A stretch of 64,000 bases of DNA from Tyto alba (taxonomy: Eukaryota; Chordata; Aves; Strigiformes; Tytonidae), in assembly GCF_018691265.1 (NCBI RefSeq), contig NW_024881329.1, positions 4,588,001 through 4,652,000 of the forward strand, read 5' to 3'. The notes beneath the pieces were generated by a model, which ran no database searches, was not told where the DNA came from, and saw only the letters and a program-made list of their open reading frames with translations. This document shows positions 24,600 to 38,178 of the stretch, piece by piece (position 1 is the stretch's first letter; the number at the start of each line of letters is the position of its first letter). A program made the translations under genes and the position numbers.

Positions 24600-27500
24600 T
24601 CCCTGGGGTTCACTGCCGCCGTGGGCGAGGTAAATGGAGAAAAGTCAACCTGGGGAAATGGCCACACTGAAGCCCTCCAGCTGCAGGAGCACTTTGTCTC
24701 AGCATCCAGCCGTGTGCCTCCTCCGACGCCGTGACTCAAAGGCGCCCGTGCAATATGCAGCCCTGACACGCAGCCGGGCACGCTCCCAGCTCTGCCTGTG
24801 CATCCAGAGGGAAAAATCAATCCCATGGCAAGCACGGACCCTTAAGCTCCTCCAGACGAGGAGGACAGTCCAATCATCGCATCCCTGGCCGCAGCCTGCC
24901 TGCCCCTCGGGGGAGGTATGACTTTACAGGCAGCACAATATCTGGTAAAACATCAGGAGCAGAAAACGACCCAGTCACACGCATTTAACTGCGGCTTCCT
25001 CTCCCCTGCGGGTCCCACGGTTCAACGCTGGACCGAGAACAGGGAGCCGAGCGGGACTTCACACGTCCTTCACTACCATGGGAAAAGGTAACGCTGAAAG
25101 TCCACCGAGACTCTGAGTAGAAGATTTAAAAGGCACACCAACTGTCTGAAACCAAAATCACATGAGGGGATAATGTGACCAACATGTGTGTCTGACTTTC
25201 ATTGCTGAGTCTGAATCACTCATGTACAGCTGAGCCCTTGGTGCAAAATACAGCGTGGAGCTCAGACTCAGGCTTCTGAAACCAGAAGTGTTAAACCAGA
25301 TGCCTGAAGGGCTCTGCTACCCCACCCTTCACAGAAAAAAGCCGGATCCTTTTTCTCTGTAGTGCATGCAGCCTCTAAACCAAGACAAAGTCCCACCAGC
25401 TCTGATGCTCCTCATGCAACCCAGGAAGCCAGCTTCCAACCCCAAAGAGCAACAACTCATTAATTGAAAAAGCCTCCTAGATCTAAGAGAGAGATCCTGA
25501 ATTCAGCCAAAGCTGTAAACTCAACTTGGACCAGGACATAATTTCCCTCACTTTGTGCCTCCACCCAACTGCAGCCCATCCACAGACTACAAGGTTTCAC
25601 CCTGCATCACATACACCTGGGTACCTAACATTGGCCAGCTGATTTTCCCCTAGGGAGCCTGGTGGGACACCTAGCAACGTGCGCCATACCCAGCCAGTAC
25701 AGCATAATACTGGAGAGAAAATTCACCATCTGTTTTTGCTCTTTCCTAGAAGTTCTAGTACAAAGCAAGACTATAAACAGATCATAAACTACACTATGAA
25801 CGGATCACGCAGCCTAAGCTGTCCCAGCTATTCAAGAAAAACCACGGTCCTCTACCCATTAAATAAGCCCCTGAATCACTTGCAAAGGCAGGTAATTATT
25901 AAAGTCACCTGCATTTGTTGTGATTTCTGCCATCATCTGCAAGGTGTGGAGAGTTGTCACGATTCCAGCTGCCTTCAGATTGGTTGGGATTTTTACTTAA
26001 TCCTCACCAAAATTTTACCCTGAGGGCAAGCCTGTACCGTGCGATGGGGCAGGGCACGGCACTGCATGGAGATGCCAGAGGAGGGTGAACCAAGGTTTCT
26101 CGTCACCCTGGCTCAGGGCACTGCCAGGCAGAGCTGCCGGGCTGGAGGCAGAAGCAGCTTTCCCCGGCTCCTGCTGCCTCTGCCTCTCCCTCCTGCCCTG
26201 TCTGCTCCAGGCCACACCAGGCTCCTGTCTGTGTCCCTGGCTCCCTTCACCCTTCTGCTTTGAGGGTTGGCCACTCAAATGCAGCCAGGTAGTTTGCCAG
26301 TACCTTGCCTGGTCCAAATGGCTTTTTTTCACTAAACATTGACGCTGATCCTGGTGTTTGCATCTAGATTGACTTTGTCCAGCTGTGGCAACAGAAGTGG
26401 CTCCTCCGTACTTTGGTACAGAGATCTAGGGTTTCTACCATCCCTACACAAGTCACAGTGCGTGTCAGAGTTCACTTATCAAGAACTTCTGTCTTAAAAA
26501 TTCTTAAAACCCTCTTAAAGGTATATCAGCTAAAGTTTTCAACAAAACAATTTTCTTTCTCAGGCAAACATTCCATGATTATTAATATTTTGTCTGTTCA
26601 CTGTTACATCGCCACACAGAGCTCATTTGGTAAAAAAACTGAGCATCCAAAAACATTCCTGTCAAAACAGTCAGAGACCCTGATAAAGAGTAATACCTTA
26701 TGTTTTCCTATGTGCTCTAGGACTGCACATGTGACATTAGTGATGTGGATACACAGATCAAAAGGCTTGCCAGCTAAACTCTCAATATTTTGTAAGTAAA
26801 ACTGGACCATCAGAGAAAATTTACATCAGACTGATGCTTTGCATCATGTAGCCAAGGCATTTCTGACGTGGTCCAGGGAGCCCTGAAATTGGCTTTGCTG
26901 TGTCTTCAGACACCAAATGGGTCCTCTGACTCTCGGTTAGACAACAAGAGTGACATCGATCACTTCCCTGCTTGTTTGTCAAACAGGACCTGAACCCATT
27001 CTCCACCCAATAAATCCCCTGGAAACTGAACCATGCAAATGCTAATATTTTTAAAGATTATTTTCCACAGCCCTCTAGTGTTTGTTCTGTTAACAGCCAT
27101 TCTGAAGACAACCCAGCTGCCCGGGGTTTTCTGGTTATGGTTACTTTGCCTGTGCCATCTGCACTTCATGCAGATATACCTGAGCTGCCCATAAAACCCT
27201 AACGGGGAAGCTGTGGAGTACAAAACTCATGAACCCACCCTTTAGGTGGGGGCAAGGTTTTGGGGTGAGGTTTGCTGTGTGCACCAGCTTCTGTCCTAAC
27301 ACCACCTGAGGTCCCTAGCTTAAAGCTAATTCATCAGTGTCTCCCAGATATGACACATCCTTTTGACAAAGCTCTCTGACTGATGTACCTGGCAGTTAGG
27401 GCTGAGGTCCCTTCTGGCTTCAATCCCCCTTTGCAAGAAACCTGCCTTCCTTTTAGGGGGTATGCAGCTGTGATATTTTCTTTGGACATTTGCCAGTGTA

Positions 27501-30500
27501 TGCAATGCTTGCCTTTCTCACCACAGCAATATAACTCTGTCCTAAGAGGGCTTGTAAACTGGTGTGAACTCTATCGGAGACAAGGGTAACAAAACCAGCA
27601 AAGCACAATAAGCTGTAATTGTAGTTCTGGGAGAGTGAAGTTAGAGTGTTTCAGCTGTGTTACTCCAGTCCCTACAACCCAATAATGCAAGACAGAGAGC
27701 TTAATAGTTGGGGCACTTAAAAACAATACCTAATGCCTTTTTATGACAACCCTAGATGTGCAACAACACAGGTATCAGTGCTGTTTAAAAATTGTGATAA
27801 AAGGAGACAGGGAGGTGAGCTGCAGCAACAGACAGATCACTCAGTTTTATCAGGTCAGCAGCCTGCTGTTCGCTCTAGGAAATGACTGCAACACTTTGCC
27901 TTGCATCTTGCTTTTTTGAATCCTTTACCTTTTGCTAACTCCTGAGCTTCTCTTACCCCAACAGAGATCATACCCCACCTATATGAAATGCAAATACATA
28001 CTCATTTTTCAGTGTCCAGAAGACTTGTCTATTATGATTTCTTATATCTCACAATGTATCTACAACAGTTCTTCAAGCTCCCATTTATGACTAGAAAGAT
28101 TATTAAATAACATAAAAGCCATCAGATATATTTATTGGCCTCTATTAAAATGGAAATTGAGAGGAATAATCATATTCCTATCATTATAATTAGTACAATG
28201 TCTCTACAGCCATAACCACATTAATCAGACATCATATGAATGGTTGTTAGCATTGCAGGATACTTGCCCTTAAGCTCATGACACATAGTGAGACAAGAAG
28301 CAGGAAGCTTTAAAACAAATTAGTTAAAAAATAAGTTATTAAACACGGGTCTTTATCATTAGCCATAAGCTTCAACACAGCTGTATACAATTAAAGATAA
28401 GAAAAAGATCACTTTTACCTGCATGTGTTTTCCAGTGGACAGTTTCTTAGCAAAAATATTTAATGCCATAGCTGGATGGAGCAGGAGTTTCTTGTTAACA
28501 AATAGTCTGTCTGTTTAGAGCTCCAAAAAAAGTAAGTCCACTGCTAAACATGTTTGTTCATTTTACATTTTGAAAAACAGGGCTGCTGCTAAACCAGATT
28601 CCTAATTGCAAGTTTGCTAGAACGTGTCTCTGGGGAAGTTAGAAAAAACCACAAACATCTCCCAGGGAGCCACTGGAGATTGGAGTCCTCTTGTGGCAAA
28701 AGGTAGAGGAAAATTTTCAGCAACTGATGACTGCTGGAAGTTGGGGCTCTACACAGGAGGCTGCATGGTGAGTAACAGATACAGGGAGTATGAGCTTTGC
28801 AAAGAGTTTCATGTCACACTGCAGAGCATAAAAGCAGCACCGTGAAGACTTCGCAGCTGGCAGTGGGCAAGCATCAAAAGGAACAGAATGCCACTACGTT
28901 TTGATATTGCAGACTGAGCTTCTGTTTACTTTAGCAGCTCCTGTCTGTTAGTGTTTGTTCCCTGCTGAGATGATATTTCTGGCTGGTTTTTTTTTTCCTC
29001 TGTTAGCAGAAGTAATTTTTCTTGAGCATTTCACTAGCAAGAACTTTTTTCCTGGCTAATATATCCACCATACAGTAACACAGGCCAGCTCCCATCCTTC
29101 TTCTTGTCAGTCTGCTGCTGAGACAGGTAGATAACACAATTCTAAGACCTTGTTTAGATCCTGCTGCTCTGTATTTCATCTCCTTTTTTGCTGTGTTGTT
29201 TTCTACCTGCAATAGTCCCTATGGACTGCCTTGAATTCAGCTTAGGAGACATTTCTGTGAATGATGGATGTTACCACGCTAGCGCCATGCTACTTGCCTG
29301 GGGCAGTACTAGAGAAGATGGAGTAAGTAAACAGTCTGGAGGTCTTTCTTCACCCACACACTGTGGTCAGAAGATTTTCAAATGTCCACATCTGGGCTTT
29401 GGGTTACAGCAAAGAAGCTGTCTGGCTAGGAATTTCACCCAGTGGGCTAAGCCTCCAAAGGGCTTATGAGCCACTCACAGCTTTGATGGTCCTATAAAAG
29501 AGGGTCTGACCTTTCAGGAAAGAGTCCCCAGCAATATGTTGTAGCAGAAGCTTCAGAGGCATTTTTAAAGACCTGACAGTAGCAAGATACAAGATGATCA
29601 ATGTTCTTTACCTGCTTCATTTTCCCCATACGACCTGTCATATGCTTGGATGGTGCCCTGCTTTCTATAACCTTAACCCCAAGGGTTTTTTCAGGATTCT
29701 AAACACAGTACCATTTCAACTACTTCTACCCTGACCTCATGCCAGAGAGGTCTTTTGTGATCTTAGGTATTTTATATTAAACAAGAACTCTTGAGCAGAT
29801 CTCACCTTCCCTACCCTGCACCCTCGCTAACATAAACTTCTGTCTCAAGGGCACTCACCTTCAGGAGTCCTAGATTAAGGTCTGTGCTGGGAGGTAAGCC
29901 TGTTCTTCCACACACCTTGGTCTTGCTACAGATGAAGTCAAATGATGTTTAATTGTGACTACCCAAGGTCCTCATTTCTTATCGCTCATCTGAAGGCTGT
30001 TCACATCACGCACCGTGAACTTATTTTACTTTCCTCTAAGTGTCTAAGACAGTAAATGAAGCTGAATGCTGCCATTATGGCATTGGTGTGAAAAACAGAT
30101 CAAAGAGTTTTGTCACTGTTGATTTTCTCCTGCAGGCCTGGCTAGGAACTAACTGTAAGTCTCCTCTCAGAGGGCAGCCCAACACGCTGAGCTGATCTGG
30201 TGAGCAAGGTTCCTTCTGAAGCTAGCAGCAGGCTGGAAAGCAGCTGAGATATCCAGGATCTGACAAATTTTCCAGTGAAATCTGGGCTAGATTTCAAAAC
30301 CCTTGGTAAGACATGACATGAAACCAATTTGCTATTCAAATCCATTCCAATAACCTTTGCTCTTGGTCATATTTTAAGCTAATTACAAAGCAAGTTAGCT
30401 GTTACAAAGCCTTGAAGGATAAAATGAAAACATACACATATATGTAAATATATGCATACATGCATACAAATATATATGTAAATGATTTTTTTGCATGGCT

Positions 30501-32526
30501 GGATACAATTGGAACATCCACATCAGTATGGATAGCTGACATCTTTCTGAATGATCACAGATTTCCTCAACATTCCTCAATGGGAAATGTCCGTGTGTTA
30601 TCAAAATTTATAAACAGCCAGGGTTTTTTAGTTTATTTTTCTTCCTGCCCCAGATAAACTTTGGAACAGATGCCAACAAGTTTAATCTGTCTGGACTGAG
30701 TGCTGTTGTCATACAGGAAATATTACAGTGAAAAGTAACATAAACACATGTCTCTAATCAATTATCAGACTCACAGATACAGACACACAGATCTTCATAT
30801 AGATCAGTACCAATCTCTCTACACATACCTGTTTATTTATTGACTGGTTGATAGTCTGTCCATAGATAGATCTGGATCTAGGCAGACAGAAAGTCATAGC
30901 TTAGTTCTCCTTTGTTCATTATTTCATTCTCTCCAGAGAGGGACATTTTGGCTTACAGATGACTGAATCTAGTTCCTGACACCCAACTTACGCTGTCGAT
31001 CTGGAAATCAGGCCAGAGTCACAGATCTGATCTATTAGTAGCTTTGTAGTAACACTGTATCATATTCTCGAGCTTCCGGCTGCTTCCAAACATTACAGGA
31101 TATGTTTGTTCTCATACTTGACCCCTTTTATTTTGCCTGACTCTTGACTCACTCTTGCAGCCAGCTCATCTCTGATAAATTATGGAACCTCTCACAGCTT
31201 CTTTCTTGCTCTGCTCTCTGAAATCCATCTTCTGTCTCCATCCATGATCAAGCAAAAAAGTCCCCTTGACTTTTGCAATTCATTTTAAGGATTATTTGTT
31301 GCTGCTGATGCCTCCCATGAACAGGACACCTGCCACAGGGGCTTGAAGATCAGGAAGAGGAAATATAATACTATTTTCTGCGTCTGCTGAAGGGCAGCTG
31401 GCTTATTGGTTTGTCTGCACAGAGGGATGCAGTATTTTTGTCCTCCTTTTGCTTCAGTCAGGGAGACCTGTCCAGTGTTCCTGTCACAAATTACAATTGT
31501 AGAAGTAAAACACAAAAGACTGAAGCCTGGAAGAAAAAAAATCTGCTTCCCCAGAAGAGATCTAACACTATCAAAGACCACACTCTGACTTACAGCCCAA
31601 AAAGGCAACACACAATGGTTTGCTCCAGAGCAAAATGTCCATCTCTTCTATGCCACAGAGGACCTGATTTGATCCCGGAGTCACTGATCAGATCTGTGCT
31701 ACTGAAGTCCAAACACAAAATGAGTCTTATAGAGGATGGCTGGATTTAGCTACTATTTGAGTCTTGAAATAGTGGAATAATAGCTTAGGAACTGTGATGG
31801 TGACCACAGAGAACTGTAGATATTTGCTCCATCATTTTGGAAAAAAAATTATTCATGTCCTAGCTGTTTTCAGCCTCAATGAACTTTACTGTTCCACTGC
31901 CATTTATTATGTCTCCTGATCCCCTCGTACAGTGAAATCAGACTTGCTGTGGTGTGCTCTCGTGCTATTGCTACATTAGCAAGCAGGAGCACATCTGTAG
32001 GGTGAAGAAATTGGTCGTGAAGATGCAACATCCACACTATTTGCATTTCAGAGAGCTGCCTTTGGACTAGGTTTAGTGTGGTCCCATCAAGTCAGCATCC
32101 CTCAGCAGTTACAGTGAATTAGGTATGCTTCTAGACTGCATCCTCCCATGCTGTTTCACTGAAAAGGAATCCAGATGCATGTACTCTGGAACTGCTCTGA
32201 CTGTGAATCAAAGAGCAGCAAATAAAGATGATCTGGAGATTTACTTCAAAACCACATTGCTGATCTGTCTATTAAAAAAAAAAAAAAGAGTGACACATCT
32301 GAGATATGAGCAGGCTGCTGACTGAAAAAAGAGATACTGGTGGAGGAAACTACTGCTGAATGCAGAGAGACAGATTTTAGGATAACATGTCACCTTATCT
32401 ACTGACTGTTAATAGCTCCTTAGGTTTGTACAAGCCCTGGAGCACGTTTCTTAGCCCTTCTATCATATACTCCCTCAATTACTACCTGGCAATGAGGGTT
32501 GGGCTATTTGTCCCCACTTCACACAT
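24600..32526. other. Non-coding stretch right of the CpG island
   Basis: CpG density falls within a few hundred bases of the island. The segment has a moderately GC-rich patch at about 26030-26270 with short frames on both strands, and an AT-rich remainder. No exon, RNA gene or recognisable transposon was seen. It would be upstream or intergenic relative to the leftward gene. Confidence 0.6.
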
Positions 32527-32588
32527 GGGGGGGGGGTGTGGGGGGGTGAGGGGTGGGGGGGTTGGAGTGGGGGGGGGTGGGGGTGGGG
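32527..32588. repeat. G-rich low-complexity tract, G-quadruplex prone
   Basis: About 62 bases consist of G runs of 4 to 10 separated by single T, TG or TGA steps, giving many possible quartets of GGGG on the plus strand. It lies outside any CpG island or supported exon. The open frames across it are Gly/Trp or Pro/His low-complexity artefacts and are not annotated. Confidence 0.9.
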
Positions 32589-33984
32589 ATGGCTGTGCAG
32601 CAAGTGGGGTGGCAAGCCCAGGCAGGGCACTGCTGGAAGCAGAACCCGCAGCTGGAGCACCACAGCCCCATATTCCACCCAGGCCTCTGCTGTGTGCAAG
32701 CCTTGCAATGGGGCCAAAGGCTGCTTTCTTCAATCAGACACTGCCATATGGTGGTGTTAGGTTACTGTTTTGAAGATGAACCATGTTAAATGTAGCAGCC
32801 ATCCACTCTGAACTCTCATGGTAGAGATGCAGGGATTAAAAGACTAACTTCTAAGAACAGATGCCTCCTTAAAAAGGCAGGCAGTGAAAAACATGCCATA
32901 GTTTTGAACAACAAATGCTATCTGTGGTTACATAGACTGAGAAATTGTAATGAATACACAAATAGATGAAATGTGTTAGTTTACATCATTATTACTTGTA
33001 TTTATATTTGTAGGACTACAGGACTGGAGGAGTAATGTTGATCAGGCATATTTGAATGAAACCAGAGTTCAAGATCATCAATGATCTCTTGCTACCCAGA
33101 ACAAGAGACCCTCTGGGCCCCATGACATGCAATTAATCCTTGTCTCACTTCCCATTAGATCCTTGGGTACAAAGGAGAGAGTAGAATAAAGAGCAGAATA
33201 AAATACTCTCATTATCTCAGGGGGGAGACAAATAATTGCATTTGAATATGGAGAGCTAACTTTGTAGTACTTCACAAAAGTACCTTAGGTAACCCTCTGC
33301 AAAAGAGGGTTTATTAAAGCAGAGCAGAATCCAAATGAAGCTTCCTGTGTTTGAGGATACATTAAAACCTTAAAATTCAGCCTATTTTCGTCAGAGCTGT
33401 GCCAAGCATCTCAACCAACTTGTGGTTCTGCAGCAAAACTCTATGCTCCTCACAACACCATCAACTTTCCACTGGAACCAGATGAAATTCAGTAGTTCTG
33501 GACTCAGTCAGAAAGCTCATAGAAGGCCTGTATCAACAGCGGCACAGATACAAGGCTCTGCTGGTTAAAGCCAGAGTAAAGTCCAGCATATAGATTGGTT
33601 TTGAAAAATTCCACTTGCCAGTGGTGGGAAATTCTTTTTTATCAGGCAGCAAAAACATAACGGACTAGATCTGTAATGAAGCAAAACCATCTGATGTCAG
33701 CTGGCGGTTTGGAGATCATTATGTATTCTTTTTATTTACGCAAGAAGATTTCTCTGAGGTTGGGTCACTGTATTATGCTGCATAGGCTGCTAAATTTTAG
33801 GGATATTTGGGCAAAACTGTTTTCTCTTCTCTCAAAATAAGTGTCTTAGAAACCTGTTTATACATGTATACAGTTTCTCCCGGAACAGATGTTACCTTCC
33901 ACAAAATTACAAGGCTATCATCTGTGATGAATACTAAATAGTTTCAAAAAGCCTATTCTGTGAGCTGGTACAAAGCATAGACCC

Positions 33985-34125
33985 CAAATAAAGAAAAGAG
34001 GGTCTGGTGAGGAAAATAATGTCCTCATCAGATCAGGTCCCAGTTCTGGCCTCTGCTACTGAATTTCTCTGTGCAAACCTTTTACACGCTCACCGTTCTT
34101 CATCTTCAGGATGGAGCCTTTCCCA
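33985..34125 (+). repeat. MIR/CORE-SINE-like fragment
   Basis: The run 'caggtcccagttctggcctc' 'tgctactgaatttctctgtg' 'caaaccttttacacgctcac' 'cgttcttcatcttcagg' follows the forward MIR order (gttcaaatcctggctctgccacttac, ctgtgtgacc, acttaacctctctg, tcatctgtaaaatgg). Old and diverged; the boundaries are approximate. Confidence 0.45.
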
Positions 34126-37100
34126 CAGACTATGTTTACTTACATTTTAAACTCTTGACGTCAATGAATGTCTTACCTACCATGCCTAGATCTGCAATTA
34201 CTCCTATTCTGATATAAATAACAATACTTTTTTTCAGTTCAGTATTGCACTTTACCACTTGTAGAGAAAAACACAGTCACTGAGTTGTTCTTCGCTATTG
34301 CTTTCCTGTGGGTTCATTAGATTTTCCCTTAAAAAACCCAAGGAGTTTCTAAAAGTACCAATGATTTTTTTAGAATGGAAGATACTATATTCAAAAACTA
34401 GAAGAACCTGCAAAGAAGAAAAGTTACACTTAGAGAAGAGACAATCAGTCAGTTTCTCTATTTCTGTGTTTAGGCTGTTTCTGCCTAGAGAAAAAAAAAA
34501 AAATCACAAACAAACCAAAAACCAACCAAACAACTAATAAAGATCTTTCTATGCCTTTTTTATAGGAAGGCCAGTAAGATATACCCTAAACAACATAACC
34601 TTAAAAGCATAAGGACAAGAACTGGCAATAATTTCTCTTCCCCTCTCCTATCTTTTTTTAACAGAGAGAAGCGTGCTTTGTATGGGAGCTGTATGCTTGG
34701 TAGAGGGAGGCTGGGGGTGGAAAGGTAGGAAAGCGCTGTCTGGGGAGGGAGCAGACTCTCAATTCTTACTCAGAGCATAGGTAAATGGCATCAGCTCCAG
34801 AAAACACAAAGGTTTCCATGTCTGGCAGTTGCTTGGCAGACTCTCAGTTCACTTGTAAAAGGAAATTCTGTTCTATTAAAATGGTAAGGGATCTTTCAAA
34901 CACAAAGTGAATATAAGTAGATACCCATGAGTTTGTCTATGCAGACTTTTTTTTCTTTTTTTTGCTGTTTATATTTGTCTAATTAAACCGTTTGTGTTAG
35001 ACCAGGGTGGACATTCTGATTTTAGGTGAAGACTGGATTTTGTCAGGATATCTTAGAGAATTCATGCAGTGATATAAAGTTAAAAGGGTAGGCCTTGATT
35101 TTAGACACAAAGTGTCCTCCTGGGAACTACTGCTGGTTTAATTACAGAGGTTCAAAGTCTCTCCCTTTCCTTTTCTATTATTACTATCCCATGCTGATAA
35201 GCCAAGTTTGAAAAGAGACTGAACCGATTGCTCTGCTGAAAGATGTTCACCTTCACTTGAAGGGATGCCAGCTCAGCTGACAAGTATTGTAACTGTAACG
35301 CCAGTAAACATTAACTATTTCACTTCTCAACAAAGCACACAAGGAAATCAAAGGACCAAAGAAGGTGGGCCTGCAGAAACACTTTCCATGGTACAGAGCT
35401 TGAACAATACAGAGCTTGGCTGCATAAGACAAATAAGTCTACCTACAGTGAAACTGCAAGGAAGTCAGGGGGAAGGCACCAAATGAAGTAATTATTTCTG
35501 GAAGAGGTTAGAGGTGGGCTCAGCTTTCAAATTGTGGAGAAATAACACTCTTGTTAACACAACTCTCTCTTGTTCCCAGAGAGACACCCCTCTCAGGGTC
35601 CAGTGTCCCCCCAGAGGCGTAGCACTGACCTAGAAGGGTAGGAAAGGATTGTTGGGGTATTTGTAATGAGCTGCAGTGGCTTTCCTCAGGGACTTCTAGA
35701 GCTTAAGATCCTGAGAATAGTTTATCTCAAAGTATGATGAGGGGGAGGAGTGATGAAGGAAACAGGGACAAATAATCTGCTGAATTCATTGCACTGCACA
35801 GAAATTACGCCTTGACGAAGTCAGTTAACTGTCTGTTGATGAAAAAAGAGGTTTTAAAATGACAGAAGTAGGTAGTATTGACTGCTGTGGATGAATTATA
35901 TTCTGGAGGCATTCTGTGAGAAGCCCTCTCTGGGGGTTTCAGAGAATAATTACTGCCAGTTTTCTGAGCATCCTGTGATGTAAGAAGCAAAGCTGGAAAT
36001 CACCTCTAGAAAGGGGCATACGTACAAAACACATACCACCAGTGAGATCTGAATACAGCTGCCTACCACCTCCAGCTTTCCAGACCCACCATAACACCCA
36101 ACATGTTTTCCAATGCAGAGAGGGTACCTGGTACGCATAAATCCTCACAAAACAGAGTAAATTCAGCCCATTGCTATAAAAATTCCCCATGCAATTGTCA
36201 GAGAAGTACACACAGTCAGCCACAAGCCCAACTAACCACCCAAGTGTGGGTCTTAATTCTGCAAAAATTTGCTTACAGGTATAAATCTTATGGCCTTTAA
36301 ACCTCCTTGAAGAAATAGGACTGCTCTCTGCAGTAGCTGTTTGACTGACAACACATAAATATTGATTTACTGACTATACATTTCTTCCAACAGTACTGCT
36401 TTTTGAGAGTCATATTTCTAGCTAGGAAGGCAAATCTTTACCAGACAAAAGGAGAAAGTGCAGTGGAAGGGAAAACTAGAGATAAATGAAACATCTCATG
36501 ACTAATTGGCTCCCATGAAGGCAGGGTTGGTGATTGTTCTTAAAGTGGCTTAAAAATTAAGAGTCTATCAACCACAATGTGCCAGACCGGTAAAAAAATC
36601 AACGCAGTTCCTTACCACATCTTGTCAAGATGTGTGAAAATCTAGAAACTCTGGATGGACAAGGCCTATTAAGTCAGCCCATTGTGTTTTGGTCCAAGAT
36701 TGTTCCTGGTCCTTGCTATATTTTCTTCACCCCGCCAGGAGAGCCTGGCCACAACTACCCATTTGCAGCATAAGGCTGCAACAGCTCAAGGCTGGAGATA
36801 GCAACCAGGGCACAGAAAGCCTGGAAAGAGACGTTCTATTTTTCTCTACACTCTGATAACCACAACCAAATTGAACTAAACAGGTGCACTGTTTGGGGGT
36901 TAGCTGTTTCTAACATTTCTTTTAAAATAGACAGGATGAGGTTTTATTGTGTCTTTAAAACAGACTGAAAGAAGCAGAATTTCTGTTGGATAATGTGATT
37001 GGCTTTACATGCCAGCTGCACTGGCAACCCCAGCTATAGCACTGTGAAGCTCTCCCTCTGGTCAGATCCTGAAAGACATTTTCTCTAAGAGCATTCAGAA

Positions 37101-37999
37101 TCAAATGTGCATTTAACTCTTCTTTCCATTTCACACTCCATTTCTAGTGATTAACGCTTGTGTTCTAGATGGATGAAAGCTGAAACAGATGTTATCCACT
37201 CACAATGCCATTCTGACAACCCTCAGCTAAAAGCTGAAATCCTTAGCAGATTAGTGGCTGAAATAAATAAAATAAATAAAGTGGGGAGTACAGGTGAACA
37301 AACTCATATAGGTTTTATTTCTGTGGATAACAATTCACAGAGGCTATGTAATCTCTGTGTTAATCTGCCAGAGGAAAGATTAAATGGCAAAATTCCAGCA
37401 CTGAGACTTGCAACTCTCCTCTGCTGGGTGTGACCACATATCTTTTTAGCAGAATGTCACTGTTTAGACACTATTATGTTGTTAAAAATGTTTTTCTCCA
37501 GCTTATTTTCTTTTTATTGAAACAACAATAACAGTTTTTCTTATACATTCCTATGAGTTTATGCTATGATTCAACCAGTGCTGAGGAGGTTAGGAAAAGT
37601 ATGTGAATTTTCACTTAAATTAATTTTTGAGTGGCTTTTATCAAAGAAGATGACACATGTCTTAAAGAATTTGAGACTATTTTATAGTCATTCCTTCAGA
37701 TCTTGCAAGTCCTTTGGAGCAATGAACCTGGCATAAGATCTGCCAGTCAGGGAAAAACTTCAAGTGTCCCTCTTTTGGTCTTTACCTCAGAGAGTTAACA
37801 ATATTTCAGAAAGCTGTGGTGTATTAAACTGTAGGCAATATAAACAAACTCGACTGAGGGCATGCTATTGGAAACTGAGAGAAAAGGGCAAGATCTGCAG
37901 CATCAGTACCCCAAAGAGCAGAGAACTAGCTAGGTATGTACCAGTTATACAGCTCAATGTATCAACAAAAGCTTTTTTATTTTTCTTTCTGTTATTTTC

Positions 38000-38026
38000 T
38001 TTTTTTTTTTTTTTTTAACCCCCCCC
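38000..38026. repeat. Poly(T) followed by poly(C)
   Basis: About 17 T residues, two A, then eight C. Low-complexity; not linked to a recognisable retroelement tail. Confidence 0.9.
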
Positions 38027-38158
38027 AATTATTCTCTTTAAAGTAGAGGACTGGCAACATGGATGCAATAATCTAGTTCATTATCCTGCCTCAGAGAGTA
38101 GCAGATGCTTCTGGGGAAGGAAATAACAACCTGCAGTAGTCTGGTGTAGGATAATCGT

Positions 38159-38178
38159 ACACACACACACACACACAC
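38159..38178. repeat. (AC)10 microsatellite
   Basis: Ten perfect AC units preceded by TCGT and followed by CCC. A simple dinucleotide repeat with no other context. Confidence 0.95.

Noticed and set aside
32387..32789. Overlapping frames across the G-rich tract
   Set aside because: Glycine/tryptophan or proline/histidine repeats are the direct translation of the G-rich repeat and carry no domain.
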